In this document: positions 9,334-18,090 of the stretch, in pieces
Layout: every line of letters starts with the position of its first letter
Numbering within the stretch: the stretch's first letter is position 1
NCBI GenBank assembly: GCA_003427395.1
Contig: BFEA01000097.1
Coordinates: 1,097,477 to 1,118,663 of the forward strand
Origin: Chara braunii
Taxonomy: Eukaryota > Streptophyta > Charophyceae > Charales > Characeae
Length of the DNA: 21,187 bases
Reading direction: 5' to 3'
The notes under the pieces: model-generated
The model's database searches: none
Seen by the model: the letters and a program-made list of their open reading frames with translations, nothing else
Told to the model about the DNA's origin: nothing
Position numbers and translations under genes: made by a program

Positions 9334-10636
9334 GTTTCATTAATAATCAATAAGACAAGTTAACTGACTCTTCCACCCCTCTTCACCTCTGGGGACCTTC
9401 TCCCACCAACTCGCCACCTGAGCATTTAAGTCTCCTGGAAGACATTGATTAAGTCTCTGTGCAGGGATCAGCTATGGCGCTCAACCTCCAGCGTCAATTC
9501 TGGTTGTGGATGCTGGCACCTGCCTTCTTTAGCTTCCTGATGCGACCAGCAGCTCCAGTATCCCCAGCACACAGGCAAGTCAAGGTAGGCTTCCCACTCT
9601 CTCTCACCGTCTTCCCTCGCAGTGGTGATCACCCTCTTCCTTGCCCTACCTCTAAGCTACAGCTATGGTCCCAGTCATCCTTCCGAGCTATGGATTCAGC
9701 ACCCTCTCTCCTTCCTGGGCCTGGCCCTGAGTTCCTCCTCTCTCTGCCGCCAGCGCCCTCGCCCTTGTTTACCTCGCCAGCAACGCTCTAACCACCGACG
9801 TGTGCAAGGCAGAATGAGGCTAGCCGTTCTTTCGTAGTGTTGATCGTCCTCGGCCTGCTTCAATTTGCCTCCCCCGGCGGTGGAGATCTCGATTTGGGCG
9901 GCCCAGATTTGATGTCGAGCGAGCTCAGTGTGCCTTGACCAGTATGACCTGCAATCTTCTGCAACAAATTAAGAAAGACTTTGGATGCGCATCAAATCTG
10001 TGGCCTTAATTGGCAGCTGAGAAATCTCTAACTCGTATATCTACGTTTCCCGATTTGGGCCTGACTCCTGATTTTCCAGAAATCAGCTGTCTCATGTGGG
10101 GGGGGGCTCACACTACCTCCTTTTATCCTGGATCCTATGCCTGTTGACCCTGGGACTTTTCTCAGACCGCTCTCAGACAAGAGATGCGATTTGACTGACC
10201 CCTGAATCTAGGCTTGGACTAGAAGTTGCGACCCTGACCTACATTTGTGTGCAGATTTTGAACTGAGTTCTTCAAATAAATTCCTGTCCGCTGGCATGTG
10301 TTTTGCTCAGTGGAGAAGTTTCACTCTATTGAATATATACAAGGAATTGAAGGTAGTATTTTACCCATGTTAAGTCATGGACTGGTTTCTTCAGCCCTTT
10401 TTTTTTATGTGTAGGTGCTTTATATGATCGACATAAAACCTGACTTGTTAAATATTATGGAGGTTTAGTCAGTACAATGCCTATCTTCTCTACTATTTTC
10501 CTGTTTTTTACTTCAGCACATCCCAATTTAGAGTCTCATCTCAGAAAGAAATTCACTCTTCACGAGTTACAGTTTCTCTTTTTCTCGTTCTAAACCTCGA
10601 TCCTAACTCGTAATTATTTTTGCAGCAGTAGGTAGA

Positions 10637-10638
<2 letters not shown>
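9331..10638. other. Gene-free spacer with one unrecognised small open frame
   Basis: An ATG at 9474 opens a hydrophobic stretch, then reaches an AAG/GTAGGC donor-like site at 9583 and a pyrimidine-rich run ending CAG at about 9621, followed by another hydrophobic frame. An intron of about 39 bases would be very short for a plant, and no family is recognised, so I do not call a gene. A G-run lies near 10099. Confidence 0.25.
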
Positions 10639-10690
<52 letters not shown>

Positions 10691-10880
10691 CAGTTGTACG
10701 AGGGCCAGCACTAGCGGTCCACTTGTTGGCTTCAATCGATTGGTGGGGAGTGGTACCTGCAGGAAATCAGGTCCAGAGTCCCTTATACAAAAGAATACTT
10801 CAGAAATGCTGATAAAAATATAAGAAATTATGAGACTTTGAGACTGTATCTCGACTGCGGCCAGCCTCTTCAGCCCATGA
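10639..10880 (-). mobile_element. Poly(A)-tailed retroposon-like repeat, copy 2 (52-nt tail)
   Basis: T52 at 10639-10690 on the plus strand is a poly(A) tail on the minus strand. The body shares with copy 1 ATTGGTGGGGAGTG (near 10740), TCCAGAGTCCC and a GCCAGCCTCTTCAGCCC segment in the same order. The long pure tail suggests a younger insertion than copy 1. No target-site duplication was resolved. Confidence 0.55.
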
Positions 10881-11148
10881 GTGACTCCCAGATATCCCCT
10901 TGTTCCATCTGGCTGGCCAAGCAACCTGCTATGGTGTCAGCCTCCCTAGCCCTTGCATCCAATGCCAGGCCCTGAATCCCTTGCTCTTCCTCCCACCCCT
11001 TGCTGATCTGCCAGGTTGATGCCAATCCAACATCTCTTGCCATGCCTGCTCTTCCTCTTCTGTTGGAGGGAGGGGGGAAGGCTGGGGGGCACCTTGCCTT
11101 CCTGGGGGGCACCAGGGGGAGGCATGGGCTCCTCTCCCCTTTCGTGGG

Positions 11149-11455
11149 AGACGGAACCCCGACATCACAAGACATATCCAGTCTTCGAAGCATCTAAATG
11201 ACCACCTACACTGAACAAGAACTTTCCCAATCATCCATCTATGTTCCCACCTTCGATGGATGGACGATATCAAGAACTTTCCCATATCCAGTCTTCGAAG
11301 CATCTAAATTACCACCTACACTGAACAAGAACTTTCCCAATCATCCGTCTATGTTCCCTTCGATGGATGGACGATATAAGGTCGAAAAAATATTAGAACA
11401 TGGGTTTTTCTCTACAAAAGGAAGAGAAAAACCTCAGAAGCAGAGTATAAGGTAA
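11149..11455 (+). mobile_element. Inverted, internally duplicated copy of a Ty3/gypsy integrase tail
   Basis: Plus-strand reading gives PRHHKTYPVFEASK and, after a P-rich gap, YKVEKILEHGF. These correspond to the C-terminal integrase segment (usually HPVFHVS-like) and the start of a chromodomain. The first part is tandemly duplicated: units start CATATCCAGTC at 11173 and 11283 (period 110), with a 12-base CAAGAACTTTCC join. It is the reverse-complement partner of about 11530-11700. Confidence 0.7.
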
Positions 11456-11529
11456 AATCCAGTAACCAATAGGAATCTGAACTAAAAAGGTTAAGGGGGT
11501 ACTGGTGGTTTAAGAAACAAAGAACTGCT

Positions 11530-11903
11530 TTTGAGGTTTCTCTCTTCATTTTGTAGAGGACAAATCTGAAAAACCCATGTTCCAATATTTTTTCGACCTG
11601 ATACCTTCCACCCATCGAAGGTGGAAACATAGACGGATGATTGGGAAAGTTCTCCTTCACTGTAGGTGGTAACTTAGATGCGTGGAAGATGGGATACGTC
11701 TTGAAATGTCGAGGTTCATCTGTGAGATAGGATGTTCCATCCTGATCTCCAATCACTTTGAGAACTTTGTGTGGTACATAGTAAACAAGTAGCAGTTTTT
11801 GTGTGATCCCTTCTTCCAGAGAGAACTCATTTGACTTCACGTACAACAAATTCACAACTTGGAAACTTGAGGTTCTTCTATGTTTATTACTTTTTTCAAT
11901 CAT
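11530..11903 (-). pseudogene. G2 integrase C-terminal domain and chromodomain start
   Basis: The segment VLKVIGDQDGTSYL, then PRHFKTYPIFHASKL, then YQVEKILEHGFF matches the integrase GPY/F-type tail leading into a chromodomain as seen in plant chromoviruses. It lacks a complete chromodomain: the usual KW-G-Y core is replaced by an LYKMKRETSKAV segment without the tryptophans. It forms the minus arm of the inverted repeat with 11149-11455. Confidence 0.75.
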
Positions 11904-12376
11904 TTGTCTTCTTTATGGTCTCTACCTAGATTATATCTTGCTCATACAAAACTACAAATTCACGGGTCCTTGGACTGTTTTTTTTCTTAGAAAGTGTTGC
12001 CATCTTTTCTGCAATTTGTTAGGCATTTAAATTGTTACAGTATGGGTAAAGTTGTTGTACGTGCTTTGCTATATTAGGTAAGTCCTCATTCAATGCAATA
12101 TGCCCAGGATGTACGCATGCACACATAAGTTTTTGGGACAGTTTGTTCATTTCATGACGTACATACAGGCGTAGACGTTGTTGAGATAGAGTGTCCATTT
12201 GCTCAATTTGTTAATTAGCCTTAAGGTTTGCCAAAAGACATGGTCAGTTGAGTGTCACTGACTTCCATTAGCCTTCGACGTATATTGTCTTGAAAATTTC
12301 ACATCTTTATCGGAAATAATTGATTCTAGGAACTTCTAGGTTACTAATTTGGTTTTTGCTTCAGTTGGTAGAGAGA

Positions 12377-12715
12377 TTAACATAGCATGACTTGATTGTT
12401 TTCATTCCTACTCAAATCTCTGGAGATAGATTCGCTTGGGCCTTTAGGGATAGGCATTGGTTTAAGCAGTGTCAGAGGATGTTGTTCGAAAGGTTTATTT
12501 TTTTGACAGATTAGAGGGGTTCGAATGTAGGTAATCGTATCTTCATTCACTCCCTGCCACATAAATTGTTGCAATACTACATAGGTCTTCCTCCAGCTAA
12601 AATGTCCCTCTGTGTCATGATATTCTCCTAGAATCATATTCTTAATAAACTTGTCATGTGAGATATAGATTTCATCTTCGCCTTTGCTGCTTAGGAAGAG
12701 TATGCTGGAAATCAT
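12377..12715 (-). pseudogene. G2 integrase zinc-binding (HHCC) domain
   Basis: HDTEGHFSWRKTY, then FMWQGV, then TYIRTPLICQKNK, followed by LLKPMPIP and ESISRDL. This is the Ty3/gypsy H2C2 zinc finger and the approach to the integrase core. The two histidines and the second cysteine are present; the first cysteine position reads Thr or Pro, so metal binding would be lost. The frame stops soon after. Confidence 0.8.
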
Positions 12716-13079
12716 TCAATAGTAAGGGAAGTATTTGGGACGAGTCTGTAGAGTTCGGACTACCCTACTCCAAACAGGACCGTTGGCATAATGATCTTCA
12801 ATTTTCTCTATTCGCTTTTTGTGTCAGAAAAGAGGTATAGCACCAAAGAAGTCGAATTGTCAAGAGAGGGCAACTACCACCACATTGGACTTACCTTTGA
12901 TGGTCTTTAGATCGAAGTTAAGGGAATTCATTTTCGTAGGTTATTTAACCTATTAGACGCCATGGTTGTATCTTAAGCCACTTCAATGTTTTGCGGTTTG
13001 AATAGACGTTGAAGTGTTTGCCCAACAGTGTTCTAAGTACTAAGGGTTTCTAAGAAGATACACAAGTTTCTCTTCTACG

Positions 13080-13410
13080 TGTGACTTTATCACTTTCTCA
13101 TAAGGTAGGTGCTTAGACATAAACTAGACTGGTTTATAGCCCTCGCCATCATCTTTCTACAAGGCAACCCTAATCCCATACTGAATGTGAATTAGAGGAT
13201 TCTTCAACTTCTTGAATGATGATTCGAAATTTTTATCTCATAATCAAACAATATCTTTCTTTAGAAACCTCCTCATAAAAACAACTATACCTGATAAGGT
13301 TCTAACAAACTTTCTATGAAAGCTCACAAATCCTAGAATAAACCGCAATATAAGAAGGGTCACTGGTCTAGGGCAATTTCGAATTGCGGCAATCTTTCTT
13401 TCTTCAGGCC
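13080..13410 (-). pseudogene. G2 RT/RNase H connection region
   Basis: AAIRNCPRPVT, LGFVSFHRKFVRTLSGI and MRRFLKKDI correspond to the 'fingers to RNase H' region of Ty3/gypsy pol (usual FLG-YYRRFI and L-KK-F blocks). A stop follows, then KKLKNPL- and YKPV-like pieces in the next frame. RNase H itself is not intact. Confidence 0.75.
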
Positions 13411-13689
13411 GTAGTACTTCTTCATTGACTATCTATCATAAATATAGTACTTTTAACTTAAAAACTTAAACTTCCTTGGGTTAATCTTTAAATTACCTTC
13501 TCTTCATTTTTGTAGGATTAATAATAAATATTTTCTGCTTAACTTTAAAACTTTGACTTTTTAGGGTTAATCTTTAAATTAGCTTCTCTTAACTTATGTA
13601 GAACGAATAGCAGGTGTTTTTTGTGACCTTCCAACGTGTTTCTAAAACGTTTGTCATTACGTTTTTGATGATCGAGCTATTATTAAAAA

Positions 13690-14128
13690 AATCTACTCAT
13701 TTAACCGTTGAAAGGTTACAGAGGCGTCAGTGAGACCGAAAACTATGACCATGGTTTTTTAATGTTTATATTTTATTCGAAAGGTTGCCTTGTGTTAATC
13801 CTCAGAAGCTATCTTTATCTGATAGTAATCAAACTTCACTTTAATCTTCAAAAAATACTTGCAACCTTGCAATGGGACTAACAAGTCATCGATTTGAGAT
13901 AACTAAGGGTTCTAAGTTCTTTGTGGTAGTCGCATTAAGCCCTCAAATAATTGATGCAGTTTTAGCTCACCTTCGTTCTTAGGCATGAATAGAACATGTG
14001 TACTATAAAACGAGGAGCTAAGTGTATCCATCATTATTTCGAAAAGTTCCCACACTTGTTTTTTTAGTTTTTCTACTTAAGAAATATCATGTACATGGAT
14101 TGAATAGAGATTTTACGCATGGGTATAA
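13690..14128 (-). pseudogene. G2 reverse transcriptase relic, cut by G1
   Basis: VLFMPKNEGEL, IDDLLV, KYFLKIKVKFDYYQIKI and VFGLTDASVTFQ match successive RT blocks, though the catalytic KIDL aspartate now reads Val or is displaced. No Y-x-DD box was found. The RT N-terminus runs into position 14128, where G1's terminal repeat starts. Confidence 0.8.
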
Positions 14129-14632
14129 TGTGACAAGGCTGAGGCAGAGAAGCGAGGCCGGGAGAGAGAGAGGGGGAGAGTGAGAGCACACACACACACA
14201 CACTCAACTCGACACGGACTCGACGCGACGAGACGAACGCAGACACAGAGAGGCAAAGTCACAAAGTTGCAAAGTCGCAATCTTGGATTCCGAACACAAT
14301 GTCGCAGCAAGTCACACTGAAGCACAAGCATTGAGGCTGAAAACTGAGTGCCCGAACTCAGCTTGAGTCCGGTCTTAAGTACCGGACTGTAGTTGAGTCC
14401 GAGAGCAAAAGTGCAATTTGCCTCGGGGATGAACTGAGAATCGAAGATCTGAGCCTGGGAACTAGAATGCCGGATGGTGCCAAGTATCGAAATCCGAAAG
14501 TGTCAGAGGCGAGATTTGAGAACGGGCGCCAACAATCAAGAACCGAGATCAGAGACTCAAAAAAAATGGAATATCAGCTTGGCGGGTGGTAACCCGCGGA
14601 CCAGGGATCGAGCCCTGGCTGAGTCCGTAACA
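14129..14632 (-). repeat. Probable 3' LTR of G1
   Basis: On the minus strand it starts TGTTAC right after a polypurine run and ends GTCACA. The ends are imperfect inverted repeats of TG...CA form and the length is about 504 bases. It contains (CA)8-like (near 14188-14203) and GA-rich simple sequence at its far end, and four short hairpins (14344-14361, 14366-14388, 14582-14597, 14601-14618). The assignment rests on termini, polypurine tract and position, because the partner LTR is outside the window. A possible 5-bp target site is TATAA at 14124-14128. Confidence 0.6.
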
Positions 14633-14647
14633 CTATCCCCTCCCTCT
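14633..14647 (-). other. Polypurine tract
   Basis: On the minus strand this reads AGAGGGAGGGGATAG and directly abuts the TGTTAC start of the LTR. That is the expected plus-strand primer site of an LTR retrotransposon. Confidence 0.65.
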
Positions 14648-14749
14648 AAAAGGCAACATCCCGGCTGCCAAAGACCCAATGAACAACAATGAAGGATGGG
14701 ACGAAGCCGATCACTGATCAGAAAAGGAAAAGGGGAGTAATGCAAATAG

Positions 14750-14990
14750 CAAGGTAATCCTATTGAGGTTCTACGAGGGTGAGGGAATCAATACTCAAGT
14801 AACAGGGTAATACTATTGAGGTTCTACAGGGATGAGGGAATCAATGCTAAAATAACAGGGTAATCCTGTCCTACAAGGCTGAGGGTCGCAAATACCAGCA
14901 ATGTTCGGGTAACATGGGAATCCTATTGAGGTTCTACAAGTAACAGGGTAGTCCAATTGGTGTTCTACAAGGTTATAGGTTGTTAGGTTT
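14750..14990 (+). repeat. Degenerate minisatellite in G1's 3' region
   Basis: About five diverged units of roughly 30-60 bases share GGTAATCCTATTGAGGTTCT, ACAAG or ACGAGG, GTGAGGG and GTAACAGG. Unit starts lie near 14753, 14806, 14859, 14916 and 14946. Some units are internally shortened. Confidence 0.75.
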
Positions 14991-15676
14991 GAGAAAAATA
15001 AAAAATAAAAATATTAAAATAAAATTGTTTGTTCAATGCTCAAGTGTTGGGGTGTCTAAGGGGTCTGGGAAAACAAAGTTCTAGGTCTGTAACAATGTGT
15101 CAAAAGCGAAAACATGTCTTGAGGAGGGTCTTGGAGGGTGTTGCAAAAGTGGCGGTGAGGAAGCAGTCTTCAACAGTTCTGTGATGTAGATGGTCAGGCC
15201 TTCAGCTTGATTGTCCCAGTAGCAGGTTGCGTCCGGTGCACGATCTGATGATGAGGTCTGATCCGGATAGCAGGTCGTGGACTGATCTTGATGTCCATGT
15301 CAGAAGTGTTGCTCCAGAAGTTTGCGAGTCCAAGGCGCGGGCCAAAGGGAACAGCATGTTGGCCAACCAATTGTCTTATCTCCTCGTACTGAGTTGCAGC
15401 ATGCCATCGACCTCGTGCGCTTGCCATTAGATCCATTATAGTTGGCGACGTGCAGGGGCCACATAAAGCACTTAGACAAGAGAGACAAGGATGTGGGGGA
15501 GGACATATGGGAGAGCGGGGCAAGGTGGAGGCGAGAGTGGATCAGATAGGGGGGGCGGGGTTCAAGAGGCAAGGGCTTCGCTGGGTACAGGGGTGTGTGT
15601 AGAGTAGCAATGCGGGGTTTTGGCAGGGTCAAGGCGGGTTTATGCAAGGGTTTAGGGTTTGAGTTATATGATTTAT
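14991..15676. other. G1 3' non-coding region between chromodomain and minisatellite
   Basis: No coding domain is seen. It has an A-rich patch near 14996-15025 and two plant-telomere-like TTTAGGG units (GGGTTTAGGGTTT) near 15648-15660. It is unusually long for a gypsy 3' UTR, so a further insertion cannot be excluded. Confidence 0.4.
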
Positions 15677-16130
15677 CTAGGATATAGGGTGAGCATGATC
15701 ATAGGCGCGAACAAGATTCATAGCATTCTTAAGGTTAGCAGGCGGTTCCCATGTGGATTCTTCGTCAGGGTATCCTGTCCATTTTACTTTGTATTTTGTG
15801 ATGGGTTCAAGGTGGTCAGATACCTGAGTAGTTCTTCATCCTATGATGGCTTCGATGACGAATTCAAGGTCTGTGGGTAACATGATTGGTGGAGGTCTAG
15901 GATATGGGCAGTCAACAAATCAGGGTGGGGATTCATGGTATTCCTTTAGGTATGCGACGTGGAAGATAGGGTGGACACGACTCATGTCAGGGGGGAGTTG
16001 GAGTTTGTAGTTGACAGGGGAGGTTTGTTCAATGATGGGAAAGGGTCCGAGCCACTTGTTCGAGAGTTTCTTGGACAGGTCGTGTTCGGGTTCAAAGCGT
16101 TTGGCGGAGAGTCAGACTTTGTCCCCTACT
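15677..16130 (-). pseudogene. G1 integrase GPF tail and chromodomain
   Basis: Minus-strand reading from about 16130: VGDKV, a stop, then KWLGPFPIIEQ and VHPIFHVAYLKEY (GPY/F module). Then a stop, and FVIEAIIG, a stop, YKVKWTGYPDEESTWEPPAN and LVRAYDH (chromodomain). The chromodomain keeps its KW-GY and TWEP core, which in this family contacts methylated histone H3 and steers integration into heterochromatin. A stop after HPIS (15679-15677) ends pol. Three in-frame stops break the segment. Confidence 0.8.
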
Positions 16131-16972
16131 TTGAACGACATGTCACGTCCGTGTTTGTTAGTCTTGTTTGCTTGTTGTTCTTGTGTTCTTTCAATGACGT
16201 CGGTTGCTTCTCTGAGGAGTCGATTCATTGTTGTTACCCATTCATTGAGGGAAGGGCAGGGTGTGGAGGGGTTAAGTTGTGAGGGGAGCAGGAAATCGGA
16301 GGGTAAGCGTGGATGATAGCCAAGGTCAAGGTAGAATGGAGACATGCCAGTGGAAGGACAGACAACGTTGTTGTAGGCGATCTCGACGACGGTGAGCAAC
16401 TTATCCCAGTCGTGTTGATGTGGATGACAATATTTCCGCAGGATTCTTTGGAGAGTATCGTTCATCTTTTAGGTTTGTTCATCGGTCTCTGGGTGGAATG
16501 TAGTGCTATTTGAGTAGGCTTTAAAGATGTGTTTCCATAATTATGAAAGAAAGCGAGGGTCACTGTCGCTGGTGATGTTCTCGGGGAGACCGTGATGGCG
16601 TGCGACATGGTCGAAGAAGAGAATAACGACATCCTTGGTGTTGTGTGATATGGTGCAAGGGATGAAGTGGGCGTGTTTAGTCAAGCGGCAAACAATGCCA
16701 TAGGTGCAATCATGTCCGGGGTCGGTCTTGGGGAGACCGCAGGCGAAGTTCATGGAGATGGACTGCCAACTGGTAGGTGGGGATCGACAATGATTGTAGC
16801 TTGTCGAGCTTCCTGCGGTTCGAGGGGTTGACGACTTGACACGTGGGCCATGAGCGGATGTATGCTTTGACGTTAGCGAGTAGGAAAGGCCAGTGAAAGT
16901 AGCGGGAGATGCTGTCGAATGGTTTGTGGAACCCAAGATGTCTGACAGCTTGGAATCCTGGTGTTCGACCAA
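16112..16972 (-). pseudogene. G1 integrase catalytic core, inactivated
   Basis: ISMNFACGLPKT, GIVCRLTKHAHFIP, HGLPENITSDSDPRFLS, a stop, then FHPETDEQT, a stop, KMNDTLQRILRKY, WDKLL and GMSPFYLDLGYHP give the normal order of an rve-type integrase core. The first catalytic Asp position (usually VDRL) is Cys in IVCRL. The second (SDSD) is kept. The catalytic Glu after DEQT is a TAA stop. A further TAA follows RFLS at 16543-16541. Integration by this copy's own enzyme is not possible. Confidence 0.85.
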
Positions 16973-17170
16973 AAGCTGGGTACGGAGACCATGTGCGTCA
17001 GGGATGAAAGTCGGCGAGTGCCTTTGGTATCGATGTAAAGAAGATTGTCATGGAGGGAGTAGTCGGGGATAGGATCGAGGTCGCGAAGCTTGTTATAGAT
17101 GGTGGTGAAGTCCGGGCAAGAGAGATAGCCTTGGGTGTAGCGATGGTGAAGAGATGGGAGGAGTGGATAT
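16800..17170 (-). pseudogene. G1 integrase zinc-finger region, frameshifted
   Basis: The reading changes frame near 17165 (after the RNase H end) and again near 16990-16930. Pieces recognised are LSCPDFTTIYNKL, DNLLYIDTKG, LLVEHQDSK, then in another frame LGFHKPFDSISRYFHWPFL and SWPTCQVVNPSNRRKL. The usual first Cys of the HHCC motif reads Trp. Order and spacing fit the H2C2 domain that precedes the core. Confidence 0.65.
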
Positions 17171-18090
17171 GTGTCATTGTGGCGTAAACTTTGTCAGGGG
17201 GTTTGTGATCGGGGCGCCAGGAGAGGGCATCGGCAACACGGTTGCTTTTGCCGGGTGTATAGCAAATGGTGAAGGTGAAATGGGCGAGAAAGTTTACCCA
17301 ACTAGCTTGTCGTGGGGTAATGTCTTTCTTCGTTAGGATACAACAGACGATGATGTTATCCGTGCGGACGATGAAATATTGCCCGTCGAGGTACGGGCGC
17401 TAGACTGTGAAGGAATGGATCACGACGAGGAGCTCCTTCTCGGTGGAGGGGTAATTCATTTCCACGGGAAGGAGTTTCTTGTTGGCGAAGGCGATGGGGT
17501 ATTCGTCGGGTGGAGCATCGGGGTGGGTAGGGGATTCCTTGATGGAGGGAGCTTTGGTGATGTCGCGAGGGAAATATTGGGACAGGACGGCTCCAATGGC
17601 AAAGTCAAAGGCGTCGGTGGTGACGTAGAAATGCCGAGTGGGGTCGGCAATCTTGAGGACGGGGGCGGTGGTGATGAGTTGGTTGGCGTCATCGAAGGCG
17701 TTCTGGCGGCGGTCGTTCCAAGTGAAGGGTTCGTCCTTGCAGATGAGTTCGTGGAGAGGGTACGAGATGGCGGAAAAGTTGCGGATAAAGGGGAGGTAGT
17801 AGTTGGCAAAGTCGAGAAATGATTGAAGTTGGAGTATGGTCTTGGGAGGTGGATACTCAACGAGGGCGATGACCTTCGAGGGGTCCATGTTGATACCTTC
17901 AGCGGAGATGATGTGGCCAAGGTATTCAATGCTTGAAGCTGCAAAAGTGCATTTGTTGAGCTTGGCGTAAAATTTTTGCTCTCTGAGGATAGAGAGGACT
18001 TGGCAAAGATGTTGAAGGTGGGACTCGAAGGTGGTGCTATAGACGAGGATATCATCGAGGTAGACGACGACACAAACTTCGAGGAGGTTG
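17170..18090 (-). pseudogene. G1 RT C-terminal half with YLDD box, and RNase H
   Basis: In one frame from about 18090: [12 protein letters not shown] (YLDD at 18062-18051), KFYAKLNKCTF, EYLGHIISAEGI, FLDFANYYLPFIRNFS, FTWNDRRQNAFD, then RNase H with TTDAFDFAIGAVLSQ, STEKELLVVIH and, after a TAG at 17402-17400, IVRTDN and GKSNRVADALS. The acidic RNase H residues (DAF, EKE, TDN) are present. The only stop within this stretch lies where a Trp or similar is usual before the RPYL segment. Confidence 0.85.

Larger units (their letters stand above)
11530..14128 (-). mobile_element. Decayed Ty3/gypsy chromovirus, element G2 (pol relic)
   Basis: The domains run on the minus strand in normal Ty3/gypsy order, in changing frames with many stops. 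RT (about 14060-13690): IDDLL, KYFLKI and GLTDASVTFQ blocks. RT/RNase H connection (about 13410-13080): AAIRNCPRPVT, LGFVSFHRKFVR, FMSKHL-like. Integrase zinc finger (12715-12377). Integrase core (about 12330-12130): IISDKDVKF. Integrase tail and chromodomain start (11903-11530). No LTR of its own is seen; its 5' part is cut off at 14128 where G1's LTR begins. It is older than G1. Confidence 0.85.

Noticed and set aside
9146-9340. Minus-strand frame with a long Ser-Leu repeat
   Set aside because: It is only the translation of the GA microsatellite and G-run.
9474-9837. Possible two-exon small hydrophobic protein
   Set aside because: The intron would be about 39 bases, no family is recognised and no promoter or homologue supports it.
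10553-10924. Minus-strand frame with a poly-Lys run
   Set aside because: The lysines come from the T52 homopolymer; no domain is present.
14840-14870. ATAACAGGGTAAT resembling part of the I-SceI recognition site
   Set aside because: It matches only the last 13 of 18 bases and is one unit of the degenerate minisatellite; no homing endonuclease or intron is present.
14750-14990. CRISPR-like spaced repeats
   Set aside because: Units are diverged and unequal, without constant spacers, and lie in a plant retrotransposon.
15640-15662. Telomere-like TTTAGGG units
   Set aside because: Only two units; too few for an interstitial telomere array.
17379-17822. Long plus-strand open frame (147 codons) and similar ones across 15959-20386
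   Set aside because: These are antisense shadows of the pol and gag frames of G1; they are Gly/Val-rich with no domain of their own.
17456-18073. 205-codon minus-strand frame rich in Ser, Pro and Thr
   Set aside because: It is out of frame with the RT YLDD/RNase H reading over the same bases, which shows clear conserved blocks.
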